Part shown: piece after piece, positions 9,757 through 18,446 of the stretch
Numbering within the stretch: position 1 is the first letter of the stretch
Layout: the number at the start of each line of letters is the position of its first letter
NCBI GenBank assembly: GCA_947491985.1
Contig: CANLLR010000006.1
Coordinates: 25,927-89,926, forward strand
Length of the DNA stretch: 64,000 nucleotides
Direction of reading: 5' to 3'
DNA from: Flavobacteriaceae bacterium
Lineage (GTDB): Bacteria; Bacteroidota; Bacteroidia; Flavobacteriales; Flavobacteriaceae
Made by a program: the position numbers and the translations under genes
Notes under the pieces: generated by a model
Told to the model about the DNA's origin: nothing
Database searches by the model: none
The model's input: the letters and a program-made list of their open reading frames with translations, nothing else

Positions 9757-10998
9757 TTAATCTTCAAACTCTTCTTTTAATATTCGTACTACTTCTAAAA
9801 TGGTTTCTTCTTCTAAATCGGTTCTTCGCACTAAATCGGCTACCTCTTGTTTCAAGATACTTCTGGCAGTATCCAACCCGATTTTTGCAAATTCGTCGAT
9901 TACCCAACCGTCAATTTCATCAGAGAATTCTGTTAATTCAACATCATCTTCTTCCATGGTGGTTCCTTCACGGATAACATCCAATTCGTATCCTGTTAAT
10001 TGTCCGGCTAATTTAATATTGTGACCTCCACGACCAATTGCTTTTGAAACTTCTTCTAATTTCAAAAACACTTCAGCTCTTTTATTTTCTTCATCAATTT
10101 TAATAGAAGACACTTTTGCAGGGCTCAACGCTCTAGTAATGTACAATTGTGTATTGCTTGTAAAGTTAATTACGTCTATATTTTCGTTTCCTAATTCGCG
10201 AACAATTCCGTGAATACGAGATCCTTTCATTCCAACACAAGCCCCTACTGGATCAATTCTATCATCATACGAATCGACAGCTACTTTTGCTTTTTCACCT
10301 GGAATTCGCACTACGTTTTTAATCATAATTAAACCGTCGAACACTTCTGGAATTTCTTGTTCAAATAATTTTTCTAAAAAGCTTGGCGCTGTTCTAGACA
10401 TAATAATTTGAGGTTTATTTCCTTTTAATTCTACGCTTTCAATAATTCCTTTTACGTTATCTCCTTTACGGAAGAAATCAGATGGAATTTGTTTTTCTTT
10501 TGGCAATACAATTTCATTTCCTTCATCATCCACCAAAATGACCACTCTTGGACGCACGTGATGTACTTCGGCAGTGTAAATTTCGCCAATTAAATCTTTA
10601 AATTGTTTGTATAAATTGGTATTATCGTGCTCGTGAATTTTAGAAATAAGATTTTGTCTTAATGCTAAAATGGCTCTTCTACCTAAGTCGATTAATTTTA
10701 CTTCTTCTGAAACTTCTTCACCAATTTCAAAATCGGGCTCAATTTTTTGTGCTTCCGTAAGGGTAATTTCTTCATTCTCTAAATCCAAATCGTCATCGGC
10801 AACAACGATTCTTCTTCTCCAGATTTCCATATCTCCTTTATCGGGATTTATGATAATATCAAAATTGTCATCAGAACCATACTTTTTCTTTAAAGCATTT
10901 CTAAACACATCTTCCAAAATCGCCATAAGCGTTACTCGATCAATAAGTTTATCGTCTTTAAACTCTGAGAATGATTCGATTAATGCAATATTTTCCAT
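9757..10998 (-). CDS. nusA: Transcription termination/antitermination factor NusA
   Basis: This 413-residue NusA has the N-terminal RNA polymerase-binding domain, an S1 domain (region GEIYTAEVHHVRPRVVILVD) and two KH domains (VGACVGMKGSRI and IGRGGHNIKLAGQLTGY). The C-terminal acidic repeats of the longer proteobacterial form are absent, as expected for this phylum. NusA binds elongating RNA polymerase and modulates pausing, termination and antitermination. It starts 7 bases after rimP and precedes infB, the classic operon order. Because the operon leader carries a terminator-like hairpin, NusA could influence its own expression; that is inference. Confidence 0.97.
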   Translation of the reverse strand: MENIALIESFSEFKDDKLIDRVTLMAILEDVFRNALKKKYGSDDNFDIIINPDKGDMEIWRRRIVVADDDLDLENEEITLTEAQKIEPDFEIGEEVSEEVKLIDLGRRAILALRQNLISKIHEHDNTNLYKQFKDLIGEIYTAEVHHVRPRVVILVDDEGNEIVLPKEKQIPSDFFRKGDNVKGIIESVELKGNKPQIIMSRTAPSFLEKLFEQEIPEVFDGLIMIKNVVRIPGEKAKVAVDSYDDRIDPVGACVGMKGSRIHGIVRELGNENIDVINFTSNTQLYITRALSPAKVSSIKIDEENKRAEVFLKLEEVSKAIGRGGHNIKLAGQLTGYELDVIREGTTMEEDDVELTEFSDEIDGWVIDEFAKIGLDTARSILKQEVADLVRRTDLEEETILEVVRILKEEFED

Positions 10999-11005
10999 TA
11001 TTCTT

Positions 11006-11473
11006 CTAATTAAAATTTATTGTAACAATTGCTTCTTTTATTTCTGAGTAAGGAATTTGTTGGGTTTTGACAACAGTTTCCTTTCCTTTTCCTATTTTTT
11101 TTTGTTCTCTCGCCGACCAAGTCAGTTCGATTGCTTCATCATTGACAGCGATTAACTCGGCTTCTATCGTTTCAGTTGCCGTTTTTACTTTTAATGTTCT
11201 GCCAATATTTTTTTTGTATTGACGCACTAATTTTAACGGCGATGAAACTCCTGCCGAAGCTACTTCTAAAGAAAAATCTTGCTCTTCTCTGTCTAGATTA
11301 CCTTCTATAACCTTACTAATGTCAATACAATCTTGTAAAATAACTCCTGTATCTCCATCAATAGTAACTGTAATTTTATTGGATTCGCTGATGGCAATAT
11401 CAATTAAAAAAAGAGATGGCTTATCTTTCAATCCTTCACTTACAACTTCTAAAACCTTTTCTTTAAACGTCAT
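11006..11473 (-). CDS. rimP: Ribosome maturation factor RimP
   Basis: The open frame reaches 11509, but the extra N-terminal residues are encoded by the leader hairpin. The ATG at 11473 ([15 protein letters not shown]) is the natural start and gives 155 residues. RimP helps 30S subunit maturation. The family is recognised from the N-terminal alpha/beta domain with [19 protein letters not shown] and [13 protein letters not shown], and the C-terminal SH3-like part. It is the first gene of rimP-nusA-infB, with its own promoter about 65 bases upstream. Confidence in family and start is high. Confidence 0.94.
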   Translation of the reverse strand: MTFKEKVLEVVSEGLKDKPSLFLIDIAISESNKITVTIDGDTGVILQDCIDISKVIEGNLDREEQDFSLEVASAGVSSPLKLVRQYKKNIGRTLKVKTATETIEAELIAVNDEAIELTWSAREQKKIGKGKETVVKTQQIPYSEIKEAIVTINFN

Positions 11474-11481
11474 AATTTTAT

Positions 11482-11507
11482 AAAAAGAGGGAAGCATTGC
11501 TTCCCTC
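11482..11507 (-). terminator. Intrinsic-terminator-like hairpin in the rimP-nusA-infB leader
   Basis: On the minus strand GAGGGAAGCA is followed almost directly by TGCTTCCCTC (11507-11487), a perfect inverted repeat. It runs straight into TTTTTATAAAATT and then the rimP ATG (11473). Hairpin plus T-tract is the form of an intrinsic terminator. It sits between the promoter and the first gene, so it is a candidate attenuator. It could also hide the ribosome entry region. Confidence 0.65.
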
Positions 11508-11537
11508 ATTACTTAGTAACACTAATTAATAACGATG

Positions 11538-11568
11538 CAAATATACTATTTTTTTGTAATATGACAAA
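11538..11568 (-). promoter_or_regulatory. Bacteroidota-type promoter of rimP-nusA-infB
   Basis: On the minus strand TTTG (11568-11565) and TATATTTG (11545-11538) are separated by 19 nt. The predicted start near 11532 gives a leader of about 60 nt that contains the hairpin at 11487-11507. Confidence 0.65.
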
Positions 11569-11652
11569 TATCATTTATCAATCTTAAAAAAAATCAGTAT
11601 CTTTATCATCAAAACGGATTACTACATAAAACCAACAAATTAGACAGTTATC

Positions 11653-12477
11653 ATGAAAAAAATTTTAATTCCCACCGACTTTTCTGATCATGCAGAATAC
11701 GCATTAAAAGTAGCCGCTCAAATAGCCAGAAAAAATAATGGCGAAATCATATTGCTTCATATGCTTGAATTGCCTCATCAAGGAAGTGATGCGATAGGAG
11801 CTGGTTCTGACATTCCTGAGATTATGTTCTTTAAAAATGCGGCTATCAAAAGACTAGAAGATTTAATGGATGAAGATTATTTAGATGGTATAGCCGTTTC
11901 TGAAATAGTACAATTTGAATTGGCTTTTGATGGTATTTTAAAAATTAGCCAAAAAAACAATGTTGATTTAATTGTTATGGGCTCTCATGGGGCTAGCGGA
12001 TTCAAAGAAATGTTTATAGGCTCGAATGCTGAAAAAGTCGTTCGAAATTCGGATGTTCCCGTACTTATTATTAAAAAAGAGCAAAATGATTTTCAAGTAA
12101 ATAACTTTGTATTTGCATCCGATTTTGCAGAAGAAATCAAAAAACCATTCGCAAAAGTCGTTGAATTTGCAAATAAATTTGATGCTACTTTACATCTAGC
12201 GATGATTAATACTCCTAATAATTTCAAATCTACATCTGAAGCGGAAGGAATAATGAAAAATTTCGTTTCCAATTTTAACGTGAATAAATACCAAACTCAT
12301 GTTTATAACGAAACAAATGTTGAAAAAGGAATCTTAAATTTCTCGAAGAGTGTAAACGCCGATTTGATTGGAATGAGCACACACGGAAGAAAAGGATTAT
12401 CCCACTTTTTTAATGGAAGTATCAGTGAAGATTTGGTGAATCACGCTACTCGACCAGTTGTTACTTTCAAAATTTAA
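11653..12477 (+). CDS. Tandem-domain universal stress protein (UspA family)
   Basis: This 274-residue protein has two Usp domains, about residues 1-145 and 150-274. The first begins MKKILIPTDFSDHAEYALKV and carries a nucleotide-binding glycine motif, GSHGASGFKEMFIGS. The second repeats the pattern as STHGRKGLSHFFNGS. Universal stress proteins are cytoplasmic and usually induced by starvation or stress; those with the glycine motif bind ATP. The gene is divergent from rimP and followed by its own terminator. A near match to the -7 element (TATCTTTA, 11598-11605) precedes it. Substrate and exact role cannot be read from the sequence. Confidence 0.9.
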   Translation: MKKILIPTDFSDHAEYALKVAAQIARKNNGEIILLHMLELPHQGSDAIGAGSDIPEIMFFKNAAIKRLEDLMDEDYLDGIAVSEIVQFELAFDGILKISQKNNVDLIVMGSHGASGFKEMFIGSNAEKVVRNSDVPVLIIKKEQNDFQVNNFVFASDFAEEIKKPFAKVVEFANKFDATLHLAMINTPNNFKSTSEAEGIMKNFVSNFNVNKYQTHVYNETNVEKGILNFSKSVNADLIGMSTHGRKGLSHFFNGSISEDLVNHATRPVVTFKI

Positions 12478-12500
12478 AACAATACAAATTGTATAAAACC

Positions 12501-12529
12501 AAAAAAACCTCTCAATTTGGGAGGTTTTT
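12501..12529 (+). terminator. Intrinsic terminator after the universal stress gene
   Basis: AACCTCTC and GGGAGGTT form a stem (one G-T pair) around an AATTT loop, flanked by A-rich sequence and followed by TTTTTG. Confidence 0.75.
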
Positions 12530-12589
12530 GTTGCTGTACAAAAACTTCCCGAAATGTGTCAAGATAAACTTCTCGCCCTTGTTAAAACA

Positions 12590-12620
12590 AAAAATCCCAA
12601 CTAAAAGTTGAGATTTTTTT
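12590..12620 (-). terminator. Terminator downstream of tRNA-Gln
   Basis: On the minus strand AATCTCAACT and AGTTGGGATT pair with one mismatch around a short AT loop, followed by a run of six T. It begins two bases after the tRNA 3' end. Confidence 0.65.
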
Positions 12621-12621
12621 G

Positions 12622-12692
12622 TTGGTCTACAAGGACTCGAACCTTGAAAGACTGCACCAAAAACAGTTGTGTTACCATTACACCATAGACCA
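12622..12692 (-). tRNA. tRNA-Gln (anticodon TTG)
   Basis: The acceptor strands TGGTCTA and TAGACCA pair perfectly. The D arm is GTGT/ACAC, the anticodon stem ACTGT/GCAGT encloses loop TTTTGGT with anticodon TTG, and the T arm is CAAGG-TTCGAGT-CCTTG. The discriminator base is A and CCA is not encoded. The anticodon reads CAA glutamine codons. A full promoter lies about 67 bases upstream and a terminator follows. Confidence 0.93.
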
Positions 12693-12758
12693 ATTTACTT
12701 CACGAAGCACTATTCTCAGCGGAGTTCAGTGAAACTTCGTTTTTGCTTAACGCGAGTG

Positions 12759-12789
12759 CAAATTTAAGACAAATTTTATTTTAAGCAAA
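12759..12789 (-). promoter_or_regulatory. Bacteroidota-type promoter of tRNA-Gln
   Basis: On the minus strand TTTG (12789-12786) and TAAATTTG (12766-12759) are separated by 19 nt. Between this promoter and the histidine kinase gene (12790-12968) nothing further was recognised. Confidence 0.6.
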
Positions 12790-12968
12790 TATTTAATGGT
12801 TTTTTATTGTTTTTTTATAGTATTGCTGGCTTTACAAAGGGTAACTGTTTAATGCTTAACACCTTTTACCATCTGAAAATCGCCCGTTTAATTTCTAAAA
12901 ACAATCCTTCTGAAAGTTAATCGTAGGTTAAACCCTAATTAAAAATGCGTTTTTAAGTAAAATCATCT

Positions 12969-12976
12969 TAATTTTG
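12969..12976 (+). promoter_or_regulatory. Candidate -7 element just before the histidine kinase start
   Basis: TAATTTTG matches the TAnnTTTG element and ends only 7 bases before the ATG at 12984, so transcription could begin at or next to the start codon. No clear TTTG -33 box lies at the right distance, so the call is weak. Confidence 0.3.
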
Positions 12977-12983
12977 GACTCAG

Positions 12984-14342
12984 ATGAAGCGAAAAATAAA
13001 CTTATTAATCTCACTTTCAGCAGTTGTTTTACTGCTACTGTGCTGTATGCAATTGTATTTGGTAACCACTACATACAATTATAAGGTAGCGCAATTTAGA
13101 AGTGAAGTCAAAGATCGTTTGAGTAAAATTACCAACGATTACAGCGACATCGACAGCACTATCTTTCATAAAAAAGATTTTTTGTACAAAGAGTTGGCCG
13201 AGAATTATTTGATAGACAAAAATTACCGTTCGCAAATCAAAAAGCAACTGCTTGAAAACCATTTCAGAAAACAACTCACCGACCGTTTACAAAAAGAATT
13301 TGACAAAGAGTTTCCTGATCATTCCATTGATTTTGCTATTGTTTTAAACAAATTTGTAATTTATAACGACGCCAAAGCTGCTGATACTTTATTCGCTGAA
13401 AAACCGTTCATTGAAAACAAAATGTATGGTAACTTAGCGTCTCTTGACGATGCTTTTTTAATTCGTAATTACGTGGGAACTACCAGCGCCAACTCTACCA
13501 AATCGAATTACAAATTACTTACAGAAGATGCATTATACGTTTCGGTGAAGAATTGGGAAATGATCGTTTTAAAACGAATGTCGTTACTTCTTTTCTTTGC
13601 ATTCGCCTCAATAATCACACTCATTTCTATTTTTGTCATCACTATAAAAGCCTTAATCAAGCAGAAAAAAATTAGTGATATCAAAACCGATTTTATCAAC
13701 AATATTACCCACGAATTAAAAACTCCTTTGACCACTTTATCGGTTTCTACCAAAATCTTGGAGCGTAAAGAAGTGAAAGAAAATGAGGTTGTATACAATC
13801 AATTACTTAGCACAATCAATCGACAAAACGACCGGTTACAAAGTTTAATTGACCAAGTGATGAGCAATTCACTTGGTTTTGAGGAAATTGAATTGCACAA
13901 AGAAAAAATCAAAGCCAATGCCTTCTTAAAAACCATTATTTCCGATTTTTCGATGGCATATCCCAACGTAAAAATCGAAACTAACTTTGATCAAAACGAA
14001 TCTCAAGTAACTTTAGATGCTTTTCATCTCACCACAGCCATCAACAATGTATTAGAAAATGCTGTAAAATATGGCTGTAAAGCAATTTTTGTTTCGACAA
14101 CTTTAAAAAACAATCACTTTTACATTAGCATAGAAGACGACGGAATTGGCATCGCAAAAAGCAAACAATCGTTGCTTTTTGATAAATTTTATCGCGTGGA
14201 ACAAGGCAATGTGCACAATGCAAAAGGACTCGGACTCGGACTCTATTATGTAGATCAAATTATAAAAGCACACAAAGGAAGTATCCAACTCGTAAGTCAT
14301 TTAGGAAAAGGAACGCAGTTTATTGTAATGCTACCATCATAA
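12984..14342 (+). CDS. Membrane sensor histidine kinase
   Basis: This 452-residue kinase has one membrane segment at about residues 6-28, a sensor region of about 170 residues outside the membrane, and a second segment near 200-222. The HisKA dimerisation domain has phospho-acceptor His243 in NITHELKTPLTTL. A HATPase domain follows with the N box (NNVLENAVKYG), DDGIGIA and GLGLGLYYV. It is four bases from the response regulator gene, so the two form a two-component system. The arrangement and style resemble the RprX/RprY pairs of Bacteroidota, but the signal is unknown and that name is only a suggestion. Confidence 0.9.
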   Translation: MKRKINLLISLSAVVLLLLCCMQLYLVTTTYNYKVAQFRSEVKDRLSKITNDYSDIDSTIFHKKDFLYKELAENYLIDKNYRSQIKKQLLENHFRKQLTDRLQKEFDKEFPDHSIDFAIVLNKFVIYNDAKAADTLFAEKPFIENKMYGNLASLDDAFLIRNYVGTTSANSTKSNYKLLTEDALYVSVKNWEMIVLKRMSLLLFFAFASIITLISIFVITIKALIKQKKISDIKTDFINNITHELKTPLTTLSVSTKILERKEVKENEVVYNQLLSTINRQNDRLQSLIDQVMSNSLGFEEIELHKEKIKANAFLKTIISDFSMAYPNVKIETNFDQNESQVTLDAFHLTTAINNVLENAVKYGCKAIFVSTTLKNNHFYISIEDDGIGIAKSKQSLLFDKFYRVEQGNVHNAKGLGLGLYYVDQIIKAHKGSIQLVSHLGKGTQFIVMLPS

Positions 14343-14346
14343 ATTT

Positions 14347-15033
14347 ATGAAGAAAATACTTTTAGCCGAAGACGATTTTGATCTTTCCACTGTATTGATT
14401 CAGTATTTACAATTGCGGAATTTTGAAGTGGTTTGGGCAGAAAATGGCCAGAAAGCATTAACCATTTTTCAGCAAGAACCGTTTGATATTTGTGTTTTGG
14501 ATGTTATGATGCCAGTGATGGACGGATTTAGGTTGGCTGAAGAAATTTTGAAAATACATCCCGAAATGCCTTTTGTTTTTTTAACCGCTAAACAATTAAA
14601 AGAAGATAAAATCAAAGGACTCGAATTGGGCGCCGACGATTATATTGTAAAACCTTTTGAAGTGGAAGAGCTTATTTTACGTATAAACAATATTCTAAAA
14701 CGAAGTGAAAACAATTCAAAAACAATACGTAAACAAGAAATTGTGATAGGAAAATACTTGTTCGACACCCAAAGATTGTGTTTAAAATTAAATACCAATG
14801 TGCAACAACTCACCGAGAAAGAAGCCGCATTGATTTTTTTTCTACACCAACACAAAAACCAGTTGGTAAAAAGAGAAGCCATCTTGCAAGCAATTTGGAA
14901 AAACGACGATTTTTTTTCAGGACGAAGTATGGACGTTTTTATTAGTAAAATAAGAAAATATTTTCAAGATGACGATCGAATTTCAATAGAAAGCACGCGG
15001 TTTATTGGACTCGAATTTAAAATAGCAGATTAA
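14347..15033 (+). CDS. OmpR-family response regulator
   Basis: This is a 228-residue regulator. The receiver domain (1-120) has acidic residues Glu8-Asp9-Asp10, phospho-acceptor Asp52 in VLDVMMPVMDG, a Thr-Ala pair in FLTAKQLKED and Lys in the DYIVKPFE motif. A winged-helix DNA-binding domain occupies about 125-228 (QLTEKEAALIFFL). It is co-transcribed with the kinase before it and would be phosphorylated by it. RprY-like identity is plausible from the pairing but not proven, and target genes are not evident here. Confidence 0.9.
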   Translation: MKKILLAEDDFDLSTVLIQYLQLRNFEVVWAENGQKALTIFQQEPFDICVLDVMMPVMDGFRLAEEILKIHPEMPFVFLTAKQLKEDKIKGLELGADDYIVKPFEVEELILRINNILKRSENNSKTIRKQEIVIGKYLFDTQRLCLKLNTNVQQLTEKEAALIFFLHQHKNQLVKREAILQAIWKNDDFFSGRSMDVFISKIRKYFQDDDRISIESTRFIGLEFKIAD

Positions 15034-15158
15034 CAAAAAAATTAATAACACTCAACTTTTTAATGACAATGAAGTATAAAAATTTTATTCCGCCCAACTT
15101 ATGGGTTTCGATAAAAAAATAGTTTCTTTGCAAGTATTAAAACAGCACCTTTATTTAT

Positions 15159-18100
15159 ATGACAACATTTAACTTTAATAAGTGGAATACACTACTAGGA
15201 TGGGTTGCATTTGCAATCGCATTAGTAACTTTTACACTAACAGTTGAACCCTCCATGAGTTTTTGGGATTGTGGTGAATACATCGCAACATCGGCAAAAC
15301 TCGAAGTAGGTCATCCGCCAGGAGCGCCTTTGTATCAAATGATTGGTGCTTTTTTCGCGATGTTTGCTACTAGCAAAGAAACGATTGCTTTGATGGTCAA
15401 CATGATGTCGGTGTTTTCAAGCGCGTTTACCATACTTTTTATGTTTTGGTCATCGACCATTTTGTTAAAGAAAATCATTTCACGATATACTGAAGTAGAC
15501 AAAAACAACAGCATTGTTATCTTAGGAAGCTCTTTTATTGGCGCTTTGTCGTTTACTTTTTCGGATAGTTTTTGGTACAATGCGGTCGAAGCCGAAGTAT
15601 ATGCGATGGCTACATTATTTATTGCCTTGCTTTTTTGGCTCGGTTTGCGATGGGAACAAGACATGAATACGCCACGCGGTAACCGTTGGTTATTGCTTAT
15701 ATCCTTGATAATCGGATTGTCGTTTGGTGTGCATTTTATGGCACTACTTACCATTCCTTCTATAGGATTTTTATACTTTTTCAAGAATTATGAAAAGGTA
15801 ACGGTTAAAAATTTCATCATTGCCAACATCGTTATTATTGCGATTTTGTTATTTATATTTAAATTATTACTTCCATATACTTTAGCCTTTTTTGGAAAAA
15901 CCGAAATTTTTATGGTCAATAGCATTGGTTTGCCATTCGATTCGGGAAGTATTTTTGCCTTATTGCTTATCATTGCTTTCTTTTATTTTGGATTGCGTTA
16001 TACTAAGAAAAAAGAGCAAGCCTTTTTCAATACCATCTTATTGTGCATTTTGTTCGTTTTAATTGGATTCTCCACTTGGTTGATGTTGCCCATCCGTGCC
16101 AACGCTAATACACCAATTAACGAAAACAAACCATCAGATGCTGCTGAAGTTTTAGCCTATTATAACAGAGAACAATATGGTGTAAATCCTTTGTTTTACG
16201 GACCTCAATACACCGACACTTTTGCAGGTTTAGACAAAGAAAATCCGTATTTAGACAAAGCACCCAACTACGAAAGAGATTACAAAACAGGGCAATACGT
16301 AATTGTAAACAATTTTAAAAATGCCGAACAAAATACCGACGACAACCACAAAACGATTTTGCCTCGAATGTGGAGTACCGAACATATTGAAAATTACATC
16401 AATTTATCAAAACCTCCTGAATTTAAAATCAATCCTGAATATTCTGAAGAAGAAGAATTGGTTAATATCATAGCCGAATTCCGTCAAGCGTATGCGTCAA
16501 ACAAAATTGACAACGAAGGGTATGTTGCCTTTTTAAAAGCCTATGGCGATTATCTTATTGTTGAAAAACCATCAACAACAGATAACTTAAGTTATATGTT
16601 TGAATACCAATTTGGGTACATGTACGGAAGGTATTTATTGTGGAATTTCGTTGGAAGACAAAACGACATTCAAGGAAAATATGACAATCTCGACGGCAAT
16701 TGGATAAGTGGGATTAAATTTATAGACGAATTGCATTTGGGGTCTCAAAACAATTTGCCAAAAGATGTTCAAAATAACAAAGGCAGAAACACCTATTACT
16801 TCCTTCCTTTTATCATTGGCTTAATCGGATTGATGTACCACGCTCAACGCGACCGAAAAAGTTTTTATGTATTGCTTTCGTTATTTTTATTTACAGGTTT
16901 AGCCTTAAAAATTTACTTGAATGAACGTCCATTTGAACCACGTGAAAGAGATTACGCCTTAGTTGGATCATTTTATGTATTTGCCATTTGGATCGGATTT
17001 GGAGTGTATGCGATTTACGAAATTGTAAAAGAAAAACTCGCGCCAAAAATTGCTACTCCATTGGTACTTGGCGCTACTTTATTAGCGGTTCCCGTTTTAA
17101 TGGGAAGCCAAAACTGGGACGATCATGACCGTTCGGATAAATACACGGCAATCGCTATGGCAAAAGCCTACTTACAATCGTGCGAACCCAATGCCATTTT
17201 ATACACTATTGGCGACAACGATACGTTTCCACTCTGGTATGCGCAAGAAATTGAAGGCGTTCGCCCTGATATTAAGATTTGTTGTACGAGTTTGTTAATG
17301 ACCGATTGGTATGTCGATCAAATGAAAATGAAAACCTACAGTTCGGCAGGATTGCCGATTTCGTTTTCTCACAAGCAATATGTAGACGGAACACGCGATT
17401 ACATTGTATTTAGCGAACAAACTAAAAACCGATGGGACCTGAATGACTTTATGGAATTTGCAAAAAGTGAAGACGAACGTACCTTAGTGGAAATGCAAAG
17501 TGGTCAAAAAGTACACTTCTTCCCAACCAATAAAGTAAGAATTCCTGTCGATAAAAATGCGGTGATTAAAAATAAAGTCGTGAATCCAAAATACTACGAC
17601 TCTATCGTTCCGTATATCGATATTGACATTGACGGCGCTGCTTTGTATAAAAACCGTTTAATTATGTTGGATATTTTAAACAACAACAATTGGGAACGCC
17701 CAACGTATTTTAGTCCGGGTAGCTTTAACGACGATGATTATTTATGGATGAAAGAATACCTTCAATTGGACGGAATGGTGTATAAATTAGTGCCTGTCAG
17801 GACCAAATTAAGCGAAGACACCCCAATGGATATGGGACAAATCGACACCGATAAAATGTTCAATTTAGTTCAGAAATGGACATGGGGCAATGGCGATATA
17901 ACTACGATTTATCACGATCCAGAAACACGAAAAAACAGTATTTCATCACGAACCAACTTGTCGCGTTTAATGTATCAACTTATAAAAGAAGGCAAAATTG
18001 GTAAAGCCAAAAACATTATCGAAATGGGAGTAACAAAATTCCCGCTTGATTATTATGGCTACTATACTATGGTAGAGCCCTTTACCGATGGATATTATAA

Positions 18101-18359
18101 AGTAGGCGAAAAAGCGAAAGCCCAAGATTTACTAAATAAATTGATGAACAAATACAAAGAGAATTTGAAATTCTACAGCACGCTTTCGTCATCAGACAAA
18201 TCTTTTTTTAGAAGCGATATCGCTACTGATATTGAGCGTTACCGAAGTTTGTTATTGGTTATGAAAAGCAATAACGACTTGGATTTTTACAACAAAAACA
18301 AAGCTACTTTCAATACCATAAACAACCAATTTCAGTTTTTAGGTCGCGATATGGAATAG
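15159..18359 (+). CDS. DUF2723 / GT117-type membrane protein, possible protein O-glycosyltransferase
   Basis: This 1066-residue protein has roughly a dozen hydrophobic segments in the first 620 residues and a large soluble C-terminal part. The start of the family is clear: MSFWDCGEYIATSAKLEVGH followed by PPGAPLYQMIGA, with acidic residues in the first loop as in GT-C fold protein O-mannosyltransferases. Later come ERDYALVGSFYVFAIWIGFG and GDNDTFPLWYAQEIEGVRPD. DUF2723 proteins are nearly universal in Bacteroidota and have been linked to the general O-glycosylation of exported proteins. The sugar donor and acceptor cannot be read here. It stands alone, with a strong terminator after it. Confidence 0.85.
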   Translation: MTTFNFNKWNTLLGWVAFAIALVTFTLTVEPSMSFWDCGEYIATSAKLEVGHPPGAPLYQMIGAFFAMFATSKETIALMVNMMSVFSSAFTILFMFWSSTILLKKIISRYTEVDKNNSIVILGSSFIGALSFTFSDSFWYNAVEAEVYAMATLFIALLFWLGLRWEQDMNTPRGNRWLLLISLIIGLSFGVHFMALLTIPSIGFLYFFKNYEKVTVKNFIIANIVIIAILLFIFKLLLPYTLAFFGKTEIFMVNSIGLPFDSGSIFALLLIIAFFYFGLRYTKKKEQAFFNTILLCILFVLIGFSTWLMLPIRANANTPINENKPSDAAEVLAYYNREQYGVNPLFYGPQYTDTFAGLDKENPYLDKAPNYERDYKTGQYVIVNNFKNAEQNTDDNHKTILPRMWSTEHIENYINLSKPPEFKINPEYSEEEELVNIIAEFRQAYASNKIDNEGYVAFLKAYGDYLIVEKPSTTDNLSYMFEYQFGYMYGRYLLWNFVGRQNDIQGKYDNLDGNWISGIKFIDELHLGSQNNLPKDVQNNKGRNTYYFLPFIIGLIGLMYHAQRDRKSFYVLLSLFLFTGLALKIYLNERPFEPRERDYALVGSFYVFAIWIGFGVYAIYEIVKEKLAPKIATPLVLGATLLAVPVLMGSQNWDDHDRSDKYTAIAMAKAYLQSCEPNAILYTIGDNDTFPLWYAQEIEGVRPDIKICCTSLLMTDWYVDQMKMKTYSSAGLPISFSHKQYVDGTRDYIVFSEQTKNRWDLNDFMEFAKSEDERTLVEMQSGQKVHFFPTNKVRIPVDKNAVIKNKVVNPKYYDSIVPYIDIDIDGAALYKNRLIMLDILNNNNWERPTYFSPGSFNDDDYLWMKEYLQLDGMVYKLVPVRTKLSEDTPMDMGQIDTDKMFNLVQKWTWGNGDITTIYHDPETRKNSISSRTNLSRLMYQLIKEGKIGKAKNIIEMGVTKFPLDYYGYYTMVEPFTDGYYKVGEKAKAQDLLNKLMNKYKENLKFYSTLSSSDKSFFRSDIATDIERYRSLLLVMKSNNDLDFYNKNKATFNTINNQFQFLGRDME

Positions 18360-18378
18360 CTATTTGAATAAAATTATT

Positions 18379-18413
18379 AAATGCCAACAAATAACTTTGT
18401 TGGCATTTTTTTT
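18379..18413 (+). terminator. Strong intrinsic terminator after the DUF2723 gene
   Basis: AAATGCCAACAAA (18379-18391) pairs perfectly with TTTGTTGGCATTT (18396-18408) around a TAAC loop and continues into a T-run. Confidence 0.88.
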
Positions 18414-18446
18414 GACTATTTTTGACTGTCAGAAGAATTTATTACT

